Positions 38,801 to 53,800 of a stretch of 64,000 bases of DNA are shown piece after piece; positions within the stretch are counted from its first letter, which is position 1, and each line of letters begins with the position of its first letter. The stretch covers positions 56,585,301 to 56,649,300 of the forward strand of contig NC_088776.1 in the NCBI RefSeq assembly GCF_954871325.1, read 5' to 3'. The notes beneath the pieces were generated by a model. That model was not told the origin of the DNA, made no database searches, and saw only the letters and a program-made list of their open reading frames with translations. This DNA comes from Gordionus sp. m RMFG-2023. Lineage: Eukaryota > Nematomorpha > Gordioida > Chordodea > Parachordodidae. Both the position numbers and the translations under genes were made by a program.

Positions 38801-41800
38801 ATTGTAGGTAAAGTTGAAGGAATGAGTGAAGACCTGGTGAACAGTTTTAACTTACTTTTGTGCTGCTTGGATCTCATATTTAGCGATTACATTAACAATT
38901 GCCACAAAATGTCGTTGACTTGTTTAATCGATAAAGAAATTACAGGTTTTTTTTAGTTCTTTTAAAATCAATAAATTCTTATTATCATTTTTTTTTAATT
39001 GTAACTATCTTTTTTTTAAATAATATTTTATTTAAGTCAACATCGTTTCTCAACCTTTGAAAAAATATTCTTTAAACTTACTTTACCCCGATTTATTTAT
39101 CACATACTTCCTATTCCCTGGTTAATGTTTCCCTTTTACAGGATTAATCCCAGGCTGGCCAGTTTACCCACTAAACATTTTTCTCTCACCTTTCCTTCTC
39201 TACCACCTTCATCTAACTTGTCTTCTTTGATCTCCTTCGAGGGGTGGGGGGAGGCAGTGGTATTTCCGTCATTTCCACCCCAACACTGCATCATAACTAT
39301 CTTAATCTATCTCTACTCTTCTAGACCATTCAGTGCTTGAGAGAACAAATAAATCCAAACCTTTTACTAATTGAATCCCCTTTTCATTTTATCCTTCTAT
39401 TAGTATTGTTAAACGGCTAAATCAATATTTTAGTCAAAAAATGTTATGCAAGTCTCGAGATTTCGTTAATATATGTCCAAACCTTTCTACCATCTATGAG
39501 CAAAATCTCCAGGCTTGTGTAATATTTTTGGCTACAATAGTGGGTTACCCGTTAATTAAAAATCGAGCCGTTTAACAACACTACCTTATATATATATATA
39601 TTTAAAAATTATTTTAATGGACAAGATGCGCTAAATGAAAAAGATTTAATAACCCTCTTTTGTGAATCAACTCATAGCACGTCCCTCCTATTGGATGTCA
39701 AAACTTACAAAGTTTATGAATTCGAAAATCACCTGAAATCGTTGCAAATTACCCTCAATGTAAATATTATTTTTTTTATAACTTGATTAATTGATAATAA
39801 TTTAATGGTTTGCATTTTTGATAAAAATACCCAGCTTATATATTTGGTGCGGTCTTAGTATATAACTTTTATGAAACCAAACGTTCTACTGGTACATTAT
39901 ATATTTGTTGTCCTAAATAATAGTTAAGTTTTTACAAATCTTGATTCGAAAAATATTCTCTTCTCATTTAACATATCGTCGGTAACCTTCTAAATGTTCT
40001 CTTTGTCCCCAAACCTTAATATAACATTTTTGACATATCGTCCAGTCATAATTTTAAGACCTCTTCTAATATGACATCTTTAATTTAACATATAACATAT
40101 ATCATCGGTAAATAGTTATTATGTATAGTTGACACTAATCGATATATAGTTAACTTAAATTCTATACGGTTGTCTATTTTTTTTACACATTATTTAATTT
40201 ATAATCATTCAAACTTTAGGACCTTACTTATACATTTTAAACGTAATATTTATTTTTTTGCAATCACACAAGCCTGCTCTGAAAACGGATTCTAACGATA
40301 CCTTGAAAGGAATGATAAAACCTGCTAATTACGAATATAACTGGTAAAAAAATTTTTATCATAATTACTCTTTATTTTACCTTAGATTTTTCACGTTATA
40401 GAAAAAGCACAATAATCCCTATTTTTTCGTGTCCTAAATCTAAAAAAAAATAAATTTATAAATTATGAAGAAAAGAAAAGAAAATAACAAGCTATTTTTA
40501 ATTGTCATTTACAAAAATTTATTTATTTGGGTAATTTTTATGAAAAAACTAGTAATATTAAAGTATGTTATTTTTCATATTTTATTCTCGTTTTTTTGGT
40601 TATATTTTTTTTGTAAAGATTTTGGGCATGTTTCATAATTTTATTAATTTGCTAAAATTTATAAATTTTGAGGTTTTTCAAAACATTTAGGACACGGCCT
40701 AATATAATTTATAAAAAATGCTGTAGGCAAAAATTGAACAAGTTATACGAGGAGATCTTCATTTCAACACAAGATGGTTTCATAGATGAAAGAATATTTT
40801 TAGGTGAGTCATTCATATCGGCCAAGATAAACACTCCTACGAAGCTTCTCAAGAATTACAATACATCTTCGACCCTGGATGATATTGCCAACCAATTTGA
40901 AAATCCTGATCTCGATCAAGATAATTCGAACAAGAATAATGGGGACGCGTCTATCAAGAAACACGTTAATAGCGCCAAGAAGAAATTGTCGGATTATTTT
41001 GATAAGGTAATATTTACTAGTGTTGTTAAAATGCCCGATTTGGGGTCGATTTTTCAAAACGGTCCTATTAAGATATTAGCTAAAATAATATTATGTAAGT
41101 ATTGAGATCTGGCAAATAGATGCCCAAGGATTTCTGCCAGCTATGAGCAAAATCTTTAGGCTTACATCATGTTATTTTGGTTTTAATTTTAATCGGGTGT
41201 TTTTAACAACACTAATATTTACTCTACTTTTGCAAAAAAAATCTTTAAATTCTTTAAAGAAAAAGTTACAATATTGTTTTTGAATATTCAAAAACAAAAA
41301 ATTTTTGTTTTATTCCAAGGGATAGATGCTAGTATCTGAAACCCTCGGAACCGCGCCAAATTTAAAGCCCGAAACTTGATTTTTTTAATGAAACATGGCC
41401 ACTTTTCAGTCCGAGTTTCCAAATTTTGAATGTTATTATATTAATTTTAAAAATGTTGTATAATATAGACCACCGATTCGCATGTCACTTTGACCCCTCT
41501 ACTGGGCAGAAAGTTCTTGGTTCACAAATGTCGATCAGCAGATGATCCTTCACTCATGACGACCTCCGCTAACCTCAACGAAGAAGAACTACAACGAAGT
41601 ATCTCTGGCGGCAGCTTTACTCGAAGCGATAATAAGCAGATGGTCAAATTGAAGGGAATCATGCATTCCTACATGGATCATAGAAGCGTATTGACCAGTT
41701 TAGATGAGCCAGGTGCGATAAAAGAAGTTGAAGGTATTGTTTTATTTGTTGTTTCTTAGATAATTTTTTTTTGGATGATTGAATATATTTTGTATTTTTA

Positions 41801-44800
41801 TTCTAGTTTAAAAAATATTTTATATCAATATCATATTGTTCAATATTTCCAATATAAAATTTAATATTTTTTATACAATTATTTGAAAAATTGATTTGTT
41901 GGATTTGGATGTGTATGACATTAATATTATTAATCAATAATCATTTAACATATTAAATTTATATACGCGGTAGGCGCAAGCGATTTATTAACCATTCAAG
42001 CACCAATAATTCTTTGATTTATTAAACTTAGTTTAAAAAAAAATATATATTGAATTTAAGAAGATTCTAAAGTTATTGAAACGAATTCCGATGTGGTCAG
42101 CGAAGTGGATGACAATGATTTGCTGGTTATATTGAGGTTCATTTTTTTTGTAATTAAAAAAAAATTGAATCACCTTGTATCTTGGAATGGGTTTTTTATA
42201 TACCTAAATAATCGAATAATGGGCATTATTCATATTCGAATCGTTTAAACATATGAAAGAGTTTATACATATAAAATTCGTTTTTTTTTTAAAAAATAAA
42301 TCTTTAAAATATAAATTTAATATTCATGGCACATATATTATATCGATATTTAAATTAATTGGAACAGATTTTTACTTTCTTAACTTACATTAATTGAGTA
42401 ATAATTTATTGATTGATTCATATTTTAGGGGGTTTGTGAAATATCGGTTTACACAAATCTAAAATTAGTATAAACTTGTAAACTTGCGACAAGGTGTAAT
42501 GAATAATTTTTTATTTCGTAAATAATTCAAAAAAATATATATATTATTTGAAATTATTCATAAGTTTATTCAACATTCCTTGTGGAATTCTATTTCTTAT
42601 TTTCTTTTTATAAAAACTTTAATTATTCATCAATTAATGATTTTTTTTTAAGAAATCAATACCATCCACTTTAAAAAAAAAAATTTAATATTCGACAGTC
42701 GTCTCAATCAGTTTTATCAAGCATCTTACATTTTTTTGAAATAAATAATTATTAAAACAACAGGAAGTGTAAACAGTCGACTATAGCTAAAATGGTGGAT
42801 AGATTGAATGCGTGCGAAGAAAAGTTTGTCAAGAATTACAATTATCCTGCTGCCAGCAAAACGGTAAAATGTTGTAAAATTACTTATTCTCTTATTTTTT
42901 TCTTCTGAATTTTGGGGACGGACTTAACTATTAAACCGAATTTCTTTAAAAGGGGGAATAAATCGAATCCTTATATTAATTGTAAAATCATGACATTCTT
43001 TTGAGATCTAAGAGAATGATCGAGTAACTACCTTTCTCTGTGGAGTTCATTTTATCTGAGAAGAATTTATTGAGCATCACCTAAAAGTTGGGAACAACAT
43101 GATAAACTGCTCGATTTAGCCAAAAAAAGTAATGGCGAACTCAAGACTTTCTCAAAAAATAAATTACCCAAGCATGGACATTTTGCTCCCATATGTCCCA
43201 CAGGATTGGACATGTATTCACAAATGTTTGGTTAAAATCTTAATTTAGCCTTTTTCAAAAAAAAACTGGCTCTATCGGGTCGTTTAAAAATACTAGTTGG
43301 GTAATAGATTTATTTTTAGCCGCCTCTAAAAACGGTCTTTTCAGAAAAATAATGTAACTTATAATGGATGCCTACATTCTACATCAAACTTTTTTTTGAT
43401 AGCCTTATATTCAAAAAAAATTATTTAATGTTCTGTTTTGAGGAAAAAAAGTCTATAAGCGTCCTTGGGGTTTTATATTAGAAAGATTTGATCAATACTT
43501 AGATAACCTTTTCTTTTATGTTACGTTTTGCCATAATAATAGAAATAATCTTTTTATATCGATAGCCAACTAAAGAAGATTATATAAGGGAGATATTCGA
43601 TACTGGTTGTAGCCTATACTTTTGTTTGTTGGAAAAAATATTGGCCATGGAGAAGAACACGAAATTCACTAGCACCAAGCAAAATGCGTCTTTCGATTAC
43701 ACGGTTTATATATTCATTTTTTAAAAAAAAAATACTTAAAAACTTAACGAAGAAAATAATTTAAAACAAAAAAAAAGTCACTTTTCACTTTTAAAAATAA
43801 CTAACAAAACTAGATTCTGGGTTTTCCCAATTTCATTATACCTTCTTTCATATTGCTCAAATCACATTCCCTCCCCACCACCAACCATATTAATGTTGTT
43901 AAAAAGCTCGATTTGGGACAATTTTTATTATATAATCTTGAAGATTTTGCTCATACATTGCAGAAAGGTTTGAACCTCTATTTGTTAAATCTTGAGGATT
44001 ACATAATATTAGTTTGGCTAAGGTTATAATCGGACCGTTTTTTAAAAACGACACAAATCAGGCTTTATAACAATACTACACCATATACTATTCATACATA
44101 ATTGTCACATAAAAATTAGGTTGCTTATTTAATTGTTTTTTTTTAAATGATAAAAATCGACTTCTTAAGTTTCAAAAATGATACGAATTTATGGTTGTTG
44201 ATAAAAAGAAATGTCAATAATGAAATAAATATATGTATATATATTAGAGCATTTTTAATAATTGATGAAATTAAAAGTGATAACTTTATGTGCGAGGGTT
44301 GATATTTAAAGTAAAAGTAATAATAAGTTTTTGGATCACTAATAATTACTATGTAATTTATACTCAAAAGTAAGTATATATTATATGAAACTAATCGAAA
44401 AGTTAAAAATAGAAACAAACTTTAAAAGTTATAATCGAATACATTGAAAAAAATAAATAAAATTAATGTAATGTAAAAATATTTTATTACCATTTATCAA
44501 GTATGTATTATTTATTTTTCATTTAGACTCTCTTGGAGCATTCCGACTTCAACACATCCGTCTTAGCGCTAGCCTTAGAAATCACTATTTTCTCCTCGTC
44601 CTCTTCTCACGACGTGGCTCTCAGTCATTCGTTGCCTCATAGTGTCAATCAACAGCAACCTTATGCCGTATTGGGCCTTTCGGCTTACGCCTTTTACAGA
44701 GTCATAGAGCTTTGCATAAGAGCCCAAGATAAGTTGAGTAGGGAGATGGTCAAACACCTCAACAAGGTTTGATGCAAAAAACATATTACATAGTAAAACC

Positions 44801-47800
44801 AAGCTCTGTTGGTCCGTATTTACTGGCCCGATAGGCTGGGCCTAAAATTTAAAAAATAATTGGAAATCTGAACCAGGTCAATTTAAAACGAAATTGTAAA
44901 CTTTGACGATTACAATGTAGCGCTTATTATTCAAATATCCTTTTGAAATTAGTTGCTAAATACAGCCCAAAAAATATTTAAAAATAACGACTTTTTAAAA
45001 ATACTTAGCAGGGTGATAAAATAATCAAAAATAAAATCTAGGTATGGGCTCAAAATTTTTTTTCATCTATTTGAAGCAAATTTATATGAGTTATTATAAT
45101 ATTTTTTTTAAAAAAAAAAAATTATAACTATTTTTATAAGATTTTTTCGTTTACTTACTATCGGTTAAAATAAAAAGATATTATAAATTAAATAATAATG
45201 AATTATAAATCTGCATTTTTGTTTATATATATATATTATTACTTAAATATTAAAATAAGATTGAAGAGGGTATACTGGAAAGCGTCGTATGGCATAATGA
45301 TTCTCTCTTGTGGGGTATTCTTAAAAACAATCCAGTGCCTTGGTGCAAAGAAGTATTATTTAAAAAATTAAAAATTATTATAAACAATTTTCTTCGTTCT
45401 TAATATCTTTTTATACTATTTTATTTTTTTTCTTCCTACGAATTATACAAATTTTCTTTGTAATGCATCTTAGAAAATTGTTTCGTCTTATCAACCACAC
45501 GAATATGCTCTATAAATATTATATTTATAATTCTTTCTACTGTTTTTTTAATTTAATGCATATAATAACAAATGCACTTATTTTTATGTAATTTCTTATC
45601 ATTTAAATGATCTTCTGGCTAACAATAGGCAAACTATTTATAGGAGCCCTATAACACATAGACAGGCCATTCCATGTCAAGTCACACACTTTGCGAACCA
45701 CCCCTTTCAATTTAATAAAATTACATGACGGGTTACAAATTTTTTTTTTTAAATTAAGGTTAAAAAAACAAAATTATATCTATAGCTTTTATATTTCTTA
45801 TATTTAATCTTCATTCAGAGGTCTAACACTCCCTCTATAGTGACGTTAAAAGGCTAACCCAATATTTTGGCCAAAAATAATGATATAAAATCCTGAGGAT
45901 TTTGTTAATAGATGGCAGAAAGGTTTGATATTAACGAAATCTTGAAGCTTGAACAATATTATTTTGGTTGAAATCTTGATTAATATTGGGAATCAGAGCA
46001 GTTTAACAGTGCTAACCCCCCCCACCGCTAAAAAATACGGATAAGATTTTACCCCTTCTGTTCATTATCAATTTAAAATTAGCTTAAAATATGAGAGCGT
46101 CCTCATAACTACCATTGAAATTATGATATTACTTTTTTTTTATGGTATTTCCGAAAAATTAGTTATTATTCCAAAAAGTAATTCCACCATTTTCACTTTA
46201 TTACATAAAAATTTATAATATATCTATATTTATTTTTTCAAATTTAATCACATAAAAAAACTATTCACATTATTCGATTTTTAAAATATAATCATAATAA
46301 TATCAATAATAAAACAAAACATATACCTAGAAAACTTCTTACCTCCTCTCGGGACAAAAGTTCTTAATTTCATCAGCCTCCATTTTTCCTTAAAATTTAT
46401 TTCCCAATCTTTCATACTATATATATATAGCATTAAAAAATCAAAATGTTTTAAATTATTATGAAACAGCGCTGCTATTTACGTATAGTTCTTATTGAAA
46501 TATAATAAAAATTTTCTATTTATATGGGTTATTTTCGGTTTCCGTTTTTTGATTAATTTTAACTATACGTGAATATAGTTTCGTATAATGTATAAGATAC
46601 GTCCTAGGTTGGGATTGGAATCCCATTGAAATAGAGAGTCGCTTTGAAGACCTTAAATTGGACATCTGAAAACCCTGGGTCAGGATATAATAATTATTTA
46701 TACTGGATGGGATTCAGGGAAAAATATTTTTTCGGGTATATCAGAGTAATCAAAACATTTATTCGATCAAAATTCGAAAAGTTTGCCTAAATCAAAAAAA
46801 ATGGTAAATAACTATAATTAAGTAATTGGCAACAAAAAACGAGAATCTAAAAACATTCATCCTTATTGCAGAATCAATTTTTAAGACTCCCTCACTTTTT
46901 TGCATCACTTGACCATGATTAAAATGTGTGTTTTTTTTTAAATTTTCCCCTCCAGTTTCATCATTTACTTAATTATGATTATATTTATATTAGTTCATGT
47001 GTTTTATTAAGTTGGTAAAAAAAATGGTGATTTATTTCACTTTTGAATAAGCCTTTTATTATTTCAGGAAATTTTAAATGGTTAAAAAGAGTCGAAAACT
47101 TAGAAAACTAGTATATAACGTCAAAGACGTACAATTTTATAAAATGAAAGTAGTGGGTCCTTCGAAAATCATCTTTTTTCTTCATTTGTATGGAATTGTC
47201 TGTCTCCCTTCTTCAGTTCTAGAGACTCCTAATCAGGTCCCTAGGATTAAAATCCATTTTTTTAATTATTATTATCAAGATAGAAATTTTTGTCTTTTTT
47301 TTAAAAAAAGGTCTTTAATTCACGGAACATCGAATATGTTTCATCTTCTTTCGCTACCTTTACGCCCCCTTCCGTTCTAAAAACTATTCACCGACACATA
47401 CCGCCATCTACTACGAGCCTCGGCAGCCTGCTGCTAACCCCCGTAAATGAACCAGAAAATCACGAAAATAACAGACCCAACAAAGATGTAAAACCTGTGA
47501 AGAATGGATCCTTGGCCCTTTTTTTCAGAAAAGTTTTTTTTATTTTATATAATATAAATCTCATTTCTTTGGCCCTGTTATAACGGGTGGTGTTATTATA
47601 TTTAAAAACAGGAGAGAAAGATCCGATATATCGAAATATTTATAGTAAGGATTTGGGTTGAGAAAAGGATAAATAATACATGACAAAAAGTTAATTAACA
47701 TAATTATTGTAAAAAAATTTATTTTTAAAATTTGTAGCTAAAAATAAATAAATTTATAAGATGTAAAATAACCCCCTCCCCCCTGAAATAATTAATAATT

Positions 47801-50800
47801 ATAAAATGCGATCTTTTAATCTTAATTAAGCCTAAAATGCAAGGCTGTACTAGTGTTCATGGTGGTTTAAAAGTATGAAATTATCTTCTTGCAAAGATTC
47901 CCTGTTCTCTAAATACCCCGTGTTTAAGTGGTTGTCAAAAAAAATTGATCCATGTTTGCAAAATGTTCAACAAAACGGTTTCAATCTTTGAACCCCTGAA
48001 TCAGGTCCAGAACGAACCCCACCTAAAAGTGCATGATATCAAACTTGGCAGAATATGACTTACACATTCATTTTAACAAAATAAGGTTTACCACCTAACG
48101 AGCATTCGTTTGAGGGACTTGTGCAAGAAACTGGACATCGCCTCATCATCGTCGTCATACTCGACTCCCAATATATTGGCGTTATCCGATCCCGACCTTT
48201 CTTCTAAAATGGAGACCCTGTTGTTGCACGCCGTGTGGACCTGCTTCGAGCAGTGTTTGGTCCAATCAACGGCCGTTCTTTTCAAGGGCAGGCACGTGGA
48301 TCAAATCATAATGTGCTGCGTTTACGTTATGTCTAAAGTAAGCATCTGTTTTTTTAAATAAAAAATATACAATCAAAATTTTTGAATCTTTTATTAAAGA
48401 TCCCCTTTCCCTCCTTATCCCGAATCTAAATATTCTTTTTTATATCTTTGTTTCCACTAGCATTCCGTTTTAAATTTTTTCTTCTTCGATTGTAAACTTG
48501 CATTAATATTTTTTTTTAGTAAAGTGATGCAAACACATTTACTTTATTTAACTAAGAAGTTTTTTATAATCTTATTTAGCGGAAATTTTGATAATAGTAA
48601 TTTAATCGGATCATATTTTACTAAGAGAGGTCGGAACCCGCCCCGGGTCCAAATTACTCTTAGATGAATTGTTTAAATTGTTCTCAAAATGTCCAAACAA
48701 ACTATTTTAAATTTCTGAGCCCGAATTCAGGTTACCCTGCTTAAAATCACATAATAACTAAAAATGAGTTATAAAAATTGGAATCAAGGCTATGACCAAA
48801 ACATCAAAAAAATTTGATCCATAAACTTGTAAAAACAGGGTTGTATATTTTACTGGTCAAATACGATTCGGTCTATTCATAGATATTTGACCAGTCAAAT
48901 ATGGTCAAATTCAAATGAATGTTTTATGACAATATATAATAGTAAAATGAATTTTATATTAATTTTGTTATAATTTTTAAATTCATTGACATTCAAATAA
49001 CTAATGTTTCACTCTCCGTGGCAGAGTCTTGTTTTGTTTCATATTCAATATTATCATTTTCTTTAATATTTTTTAGTCAATTTTTCTGTTGTCGAGATCT
49101 TCGATCGATTTTTGTTTTAGTAAGAATATAACCTAAATCAAACATTTTCTTTCTGAAGAAAGAGTAGAGAATTGTTAATAAAATGCCACTTCTAAATAGA
49201 CTTGGTGATGATTGTTTCTTATAGAAATTACTGCTATATTAAACGTGCCGCTTTTATTTCTGAAATCACTTGAAATATTTTGATCATCACTACCTTAAAA
49301 AAATGTCTAATTCTTTTATTATATTCACTACTAGTGAGATGCTTCCCTTGATATTGATAACTCAATATTTAAGCAGCATTGTGATCACATTTTTTGAAAC
49401 ATATTTTTAATTTTTTTCTTATTCCAATTTTTTAGAGTATACTCCTCCTGTCAATTGATTGAATTTGATCGGTTAATATGCAGACTTGCTAACCCTGTTT
49501 AAATCTTTATCGAAAAAAAGGAGATAAGCTTGTTTTTTTTATTATTAGAAAATTAAAGATAGCCAAATTTTTTTTTTAGATTTTATAACATTAACGTTAG
49601 TCCTTCTTAATAAAAATTTGATACAAGTTTTGGAGTATCCTTACCTTATTTTCACTATTCTAATTACATCGTAATAATTAATATTTCCTAATTGTTCTCT
49701 TCACTTAAAGAGAAGAAAGAACAGTAATTTAAGAGATAAATTATATAGAGTATATCTTTTTTATTTTAAAAACCAATAAAGTCGTGAACGAACCTAAAAT
49801 ACGAATACGTTCGTCAAAAAAAAATTAAATTCATTCACGAACGCGATTTTGAACGCGTTCGTTTGCAACATTAGAAAATTTATCTGTATTATAAGAACAA
49901 GGTGATATTGGCTGTCGACCAGCTTGCTTTTGATATCATGCACCATATACATGATCAGTGGTTGAACTTCTCAATACATCAATAGCTTGTTTGTACATCA
50001 TAGTCAACGTTATTACTAAAAAAAGGTGGCTTGATTGAACACCATCATCCAAATACTTGATCTATTGCTGTATAGATACTTATTGAGTACTTTTCCGCTA
50101 TAATAATTTGGGTATTATATTTTTTTATATTCCCTTACCCATTAAGACTGACTTACCATCAATCATCACACACAAAAAAAATTTTACACCTTTAATGAAA
50201 TAACAAACAGATATATCAGTCAATCAATCTTTACATTGCATTCAACTCCTTCAATTATCTGATAGACTTGGTGGTCATGAATGGTTAGAATCACTCTTTA
50301 GTCGTAACCTTGATAATCTCTTATAATATGAACAATTGAGAGTAACCATTGGTTTACTCTAGGTTATGACATCGTACAGCCTCATGCTTGCATCAAATGC
50401 AAATCACCCATCATTCAAAGGGTGGGCATGGCCTTAATTGTATATTTAGTCAAAGGCGACACCAACGCCACACAGCAGTAATCCACGTAATAAATAGAAG
50501 CCTAACAGCTGCCCACATTCCGAACTTGAACCAACAAACTTATCTCAAGTAGATGGCTTAAGACCTGAAGGTATGACAACCATACCTTGGGCCCTCGGTA
50601 AATCACTTATATGGGATTGTGCCTCGTCATTCCCCTCAAACATAAATATCAATCTAATAATAGGCAGAAATTAAAAAGACCAACAAATATAAAAATTTTA
50701 AAAACTTCATATTCATACCTCTACGAACGGGCATTTTTCGCCATCAACATTTAAGTTTTTAAAAAATCTGGGAAATAAAATACGGCTTTTTCACAAATGA

Positions 50801-53800
50801 ACCCTGAGAATTTCTTTATATTCACCAAAAAATTTAATAACATGGGCAAGATGGTGGTAAATAGTTCTACTGAGAAATAAGTCTGTTTAGACACAATTAT
50901 GGCTCCTTTTTGGGGACTCAGTTATAGAATTTTATTTTAGAAATTATAATTTTTAACTTATGCACTAATATGATACATGATTTTACTCGCATCTTTGTTT
51001 GATCATAGTGGCGAATAACCACCCGCCCCGTTCTTAAACTGGATGCAATCTAGTTATACCTTTTCCCCATATTTTGTATTTATTATGGTATAGACTCACT
51101 TCCTTTGGTTTATAATGTTATTTAAACTCTAGTTTTTTTAAAAAAAGTGCTTTAGAGTGGGGTATAACTGAGGATAGATTAATTAAATCCACATTACATC
51201 TTAGTTAGTTAAATAATAAACCCTAAATCATACTTTTTTTATAGGTGACTGGTCATGACAAATCATTTGCCGATATCATGAAGCAATACAGGACTCAACC
51301 TCAAGCTAGGAATAATGTAAACTGCTTATTTATTTATTTTTTAGATCTTTTATAAATAAGTAATTTGGGGTTTTATAAATTTAAAGCGGGAATTTTAATC
51401 CGACAAAAATTTCGGTATAGTTTTTTTTAAAAAAATATTGACCCCTGTCCTATATTTAGTATTGGCGCAGCCCTGTAAATTACAGATGAATTGATTTTGC
51501 AAAAAAAAATGAGAGTTTAAAAATCAGCTTAATTACTGGAATCAAGTTTGGATGGAATCTAAATTATATTTTACCATTTTGGTTCGAGGTAATCAATGAA
51601 CCAAAATTTCAGATAATAAAGTGTGTTCGGTCCAGTTCGGTTTTTTTTAAAAAAAAAATCTCATCCTACATGCCAAAATCATTTTTTATTATATTACAAT
51701 CTCCCACCCAGGTCTACAGATCGGTTTTGATACAGGATTCTAACGAACACATTTCGCCCCCCACTTTACATCCCGATCAATCAGATTTTAATCAAAACGA
51801 TGTTTCCAGGATTCGCAGCTCATCCACCTTGCCCCATCACATTAATAATAAAGGACCTGACCCGAGTCGGGGCGATATAATCACTTTTTATAATTCGGTT
51901 AGTTTACATAAAAAAAATTTTTTACGTCTTTTCTCTATCAGCTTTCTTTCTTTAATTCATTCATTTATATTATTAGCTTTCTATTGATTTAAATGTTTAT
52001 TCTTTTTTTCCCCCTAGCTGAATATTTCATCATTTTTATCTTAATGTATAAACATTTTAAATTTGTTTTTATGAAGGTATTTGTCGAAGAAATCAAAAAT
52101 TTTGCTACCAAATTCGCTTCTTTCTGTGATATAATAGTACAATTAATTTAATTTAATAAATGCGATGCAAAAATTTTTTAAAATTATTTTTAAGCAAACA
52201 AACTATAATTATATATATATGTATATAATTTAAATCAAGAATTACTCCACTCAAAAAAATATGCTTTTCTTGTTGCATTAAGTGATAAATTTTTTTCGTT
52301 TTAAACGTAACTTAAAAATCTAATTAACACTAATGAGATATTTTATTATTAACTTCTTTATTTCATGTCAAAAGGCCTGAGAGAGAAAAATTAATCAGTA
52401 ACACTTAAAGAGTTTAATTACAAAATGTTTACATTCCTAACAATATATTTTTTTCCATAAGAAAAATCCAACAACCCCCATCTGTCATTCACAATTGACA
52501 CCCGTCAATCTACTATCCCCCTTACCACTCCTCACACCTTTAAGTGGCTCACCGGCTTTTGGTCGCAAAAAGAAAGTTTCTGTCGGACATTTTGTATACG
52601 TTTCACCACTTAAACCTTCTCCGTCCTTATCCAAGATGACGGCGCCTCTGGGGGGAGTCGATGATTTACTATCAAACCGATCCACTAGTTTTGTCTTTAC
52701 TTTTGACCAAAGTCCCAGCAAGGTTATAATAATTCGAATTTATATACTATATTATTTCTAATTTATTACAAAATCTATCTTTACTTACTATTATTTAAAT
52801 ATGACGGATTTTAAATTGATTTTTTTGGGTAATTTCAAATTATTACAATTCATCAATTTGAAATCTATAATATTCAAAATTTCCATAATAAATTTACCAT
52901 AACAGTTTTCCATTAATCTCAATCATTATTATACTGATATGAACATTTCCAAAATTAATACATTTCAATATTTAATTTATTAAAAATTGTTAATCAAATT
53001 TTCATTCCAAATTATTAGAATTCATAAATATTAATCTATAATATTGAAAATTTCCATGCGATCCAATTATTTTTCTAAAATATAATAATTACTTATCAAT
53101 CATCATTATATTCTATAATTTAATATTTCTTTGATCCAAATATTTCCATTTAATACCAATCATTACTATAATACAAATAATTTAACAATTTATTCATATT
53201 CTTTATTAATTCAACATAATATTTATAAAGGCAAATATTCATTATTAATTCAACATAACATTTATAATATTATTATTAATGCATAACAAACTGCATCACA
53301 AAAATGCAAATGTTCTCGAATCTTCTACACTGATTGATAATGTAGCTCAATGAAATGTTCGGTACCTATTGTACACTATTAAAATTAAAATTATGGAATT
53401 ATAAACATAATTCCCAAATTACTACAGGGGGTAATAGGAAATTTGCCACAAAAAATTGGACCTTAGAAGATCCCACCCCCAACAGAAAACTAATTTTTTT
53501 TAAAAAGGTATTAATACTATAAGGTGTGGATACTCAAAATAAATGCGTCAAATCCCGTCAATATTTTCGCTTAAGTTTTCTAATTATCCATCTTTATTTT
53601 ATTTTACCACCACATTAATTTATCAGTTTCGCGGTATTTTAATTAGAATCCTTCGTGGAATTTTTTTTGGCACCAATCCCGGTAAAATGAAAAGGCGATT
53701 TTTATTACAAATTTATTTTATATTTATCAGAGACTAACCACCCTTCTCGTTAGGTAGAATTACAGTGTCAATTTGTAATTTTTATAGCTAGTAATGACGA

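Noticed and set aside
40809-41057. Minus-strand frame opposite pocket exon 7
   Set aside because: Shadow of a real exon. The same applies to minus-strand frames at 44,575-44,802, 48,088-48,285 and 52,485-52,721.
44143-44418. 91-codon minus-strand frame, hydrophobic
   Set aside because: Lies in a pocket gene intron and consists of AT-rich codons; no start context or motif.
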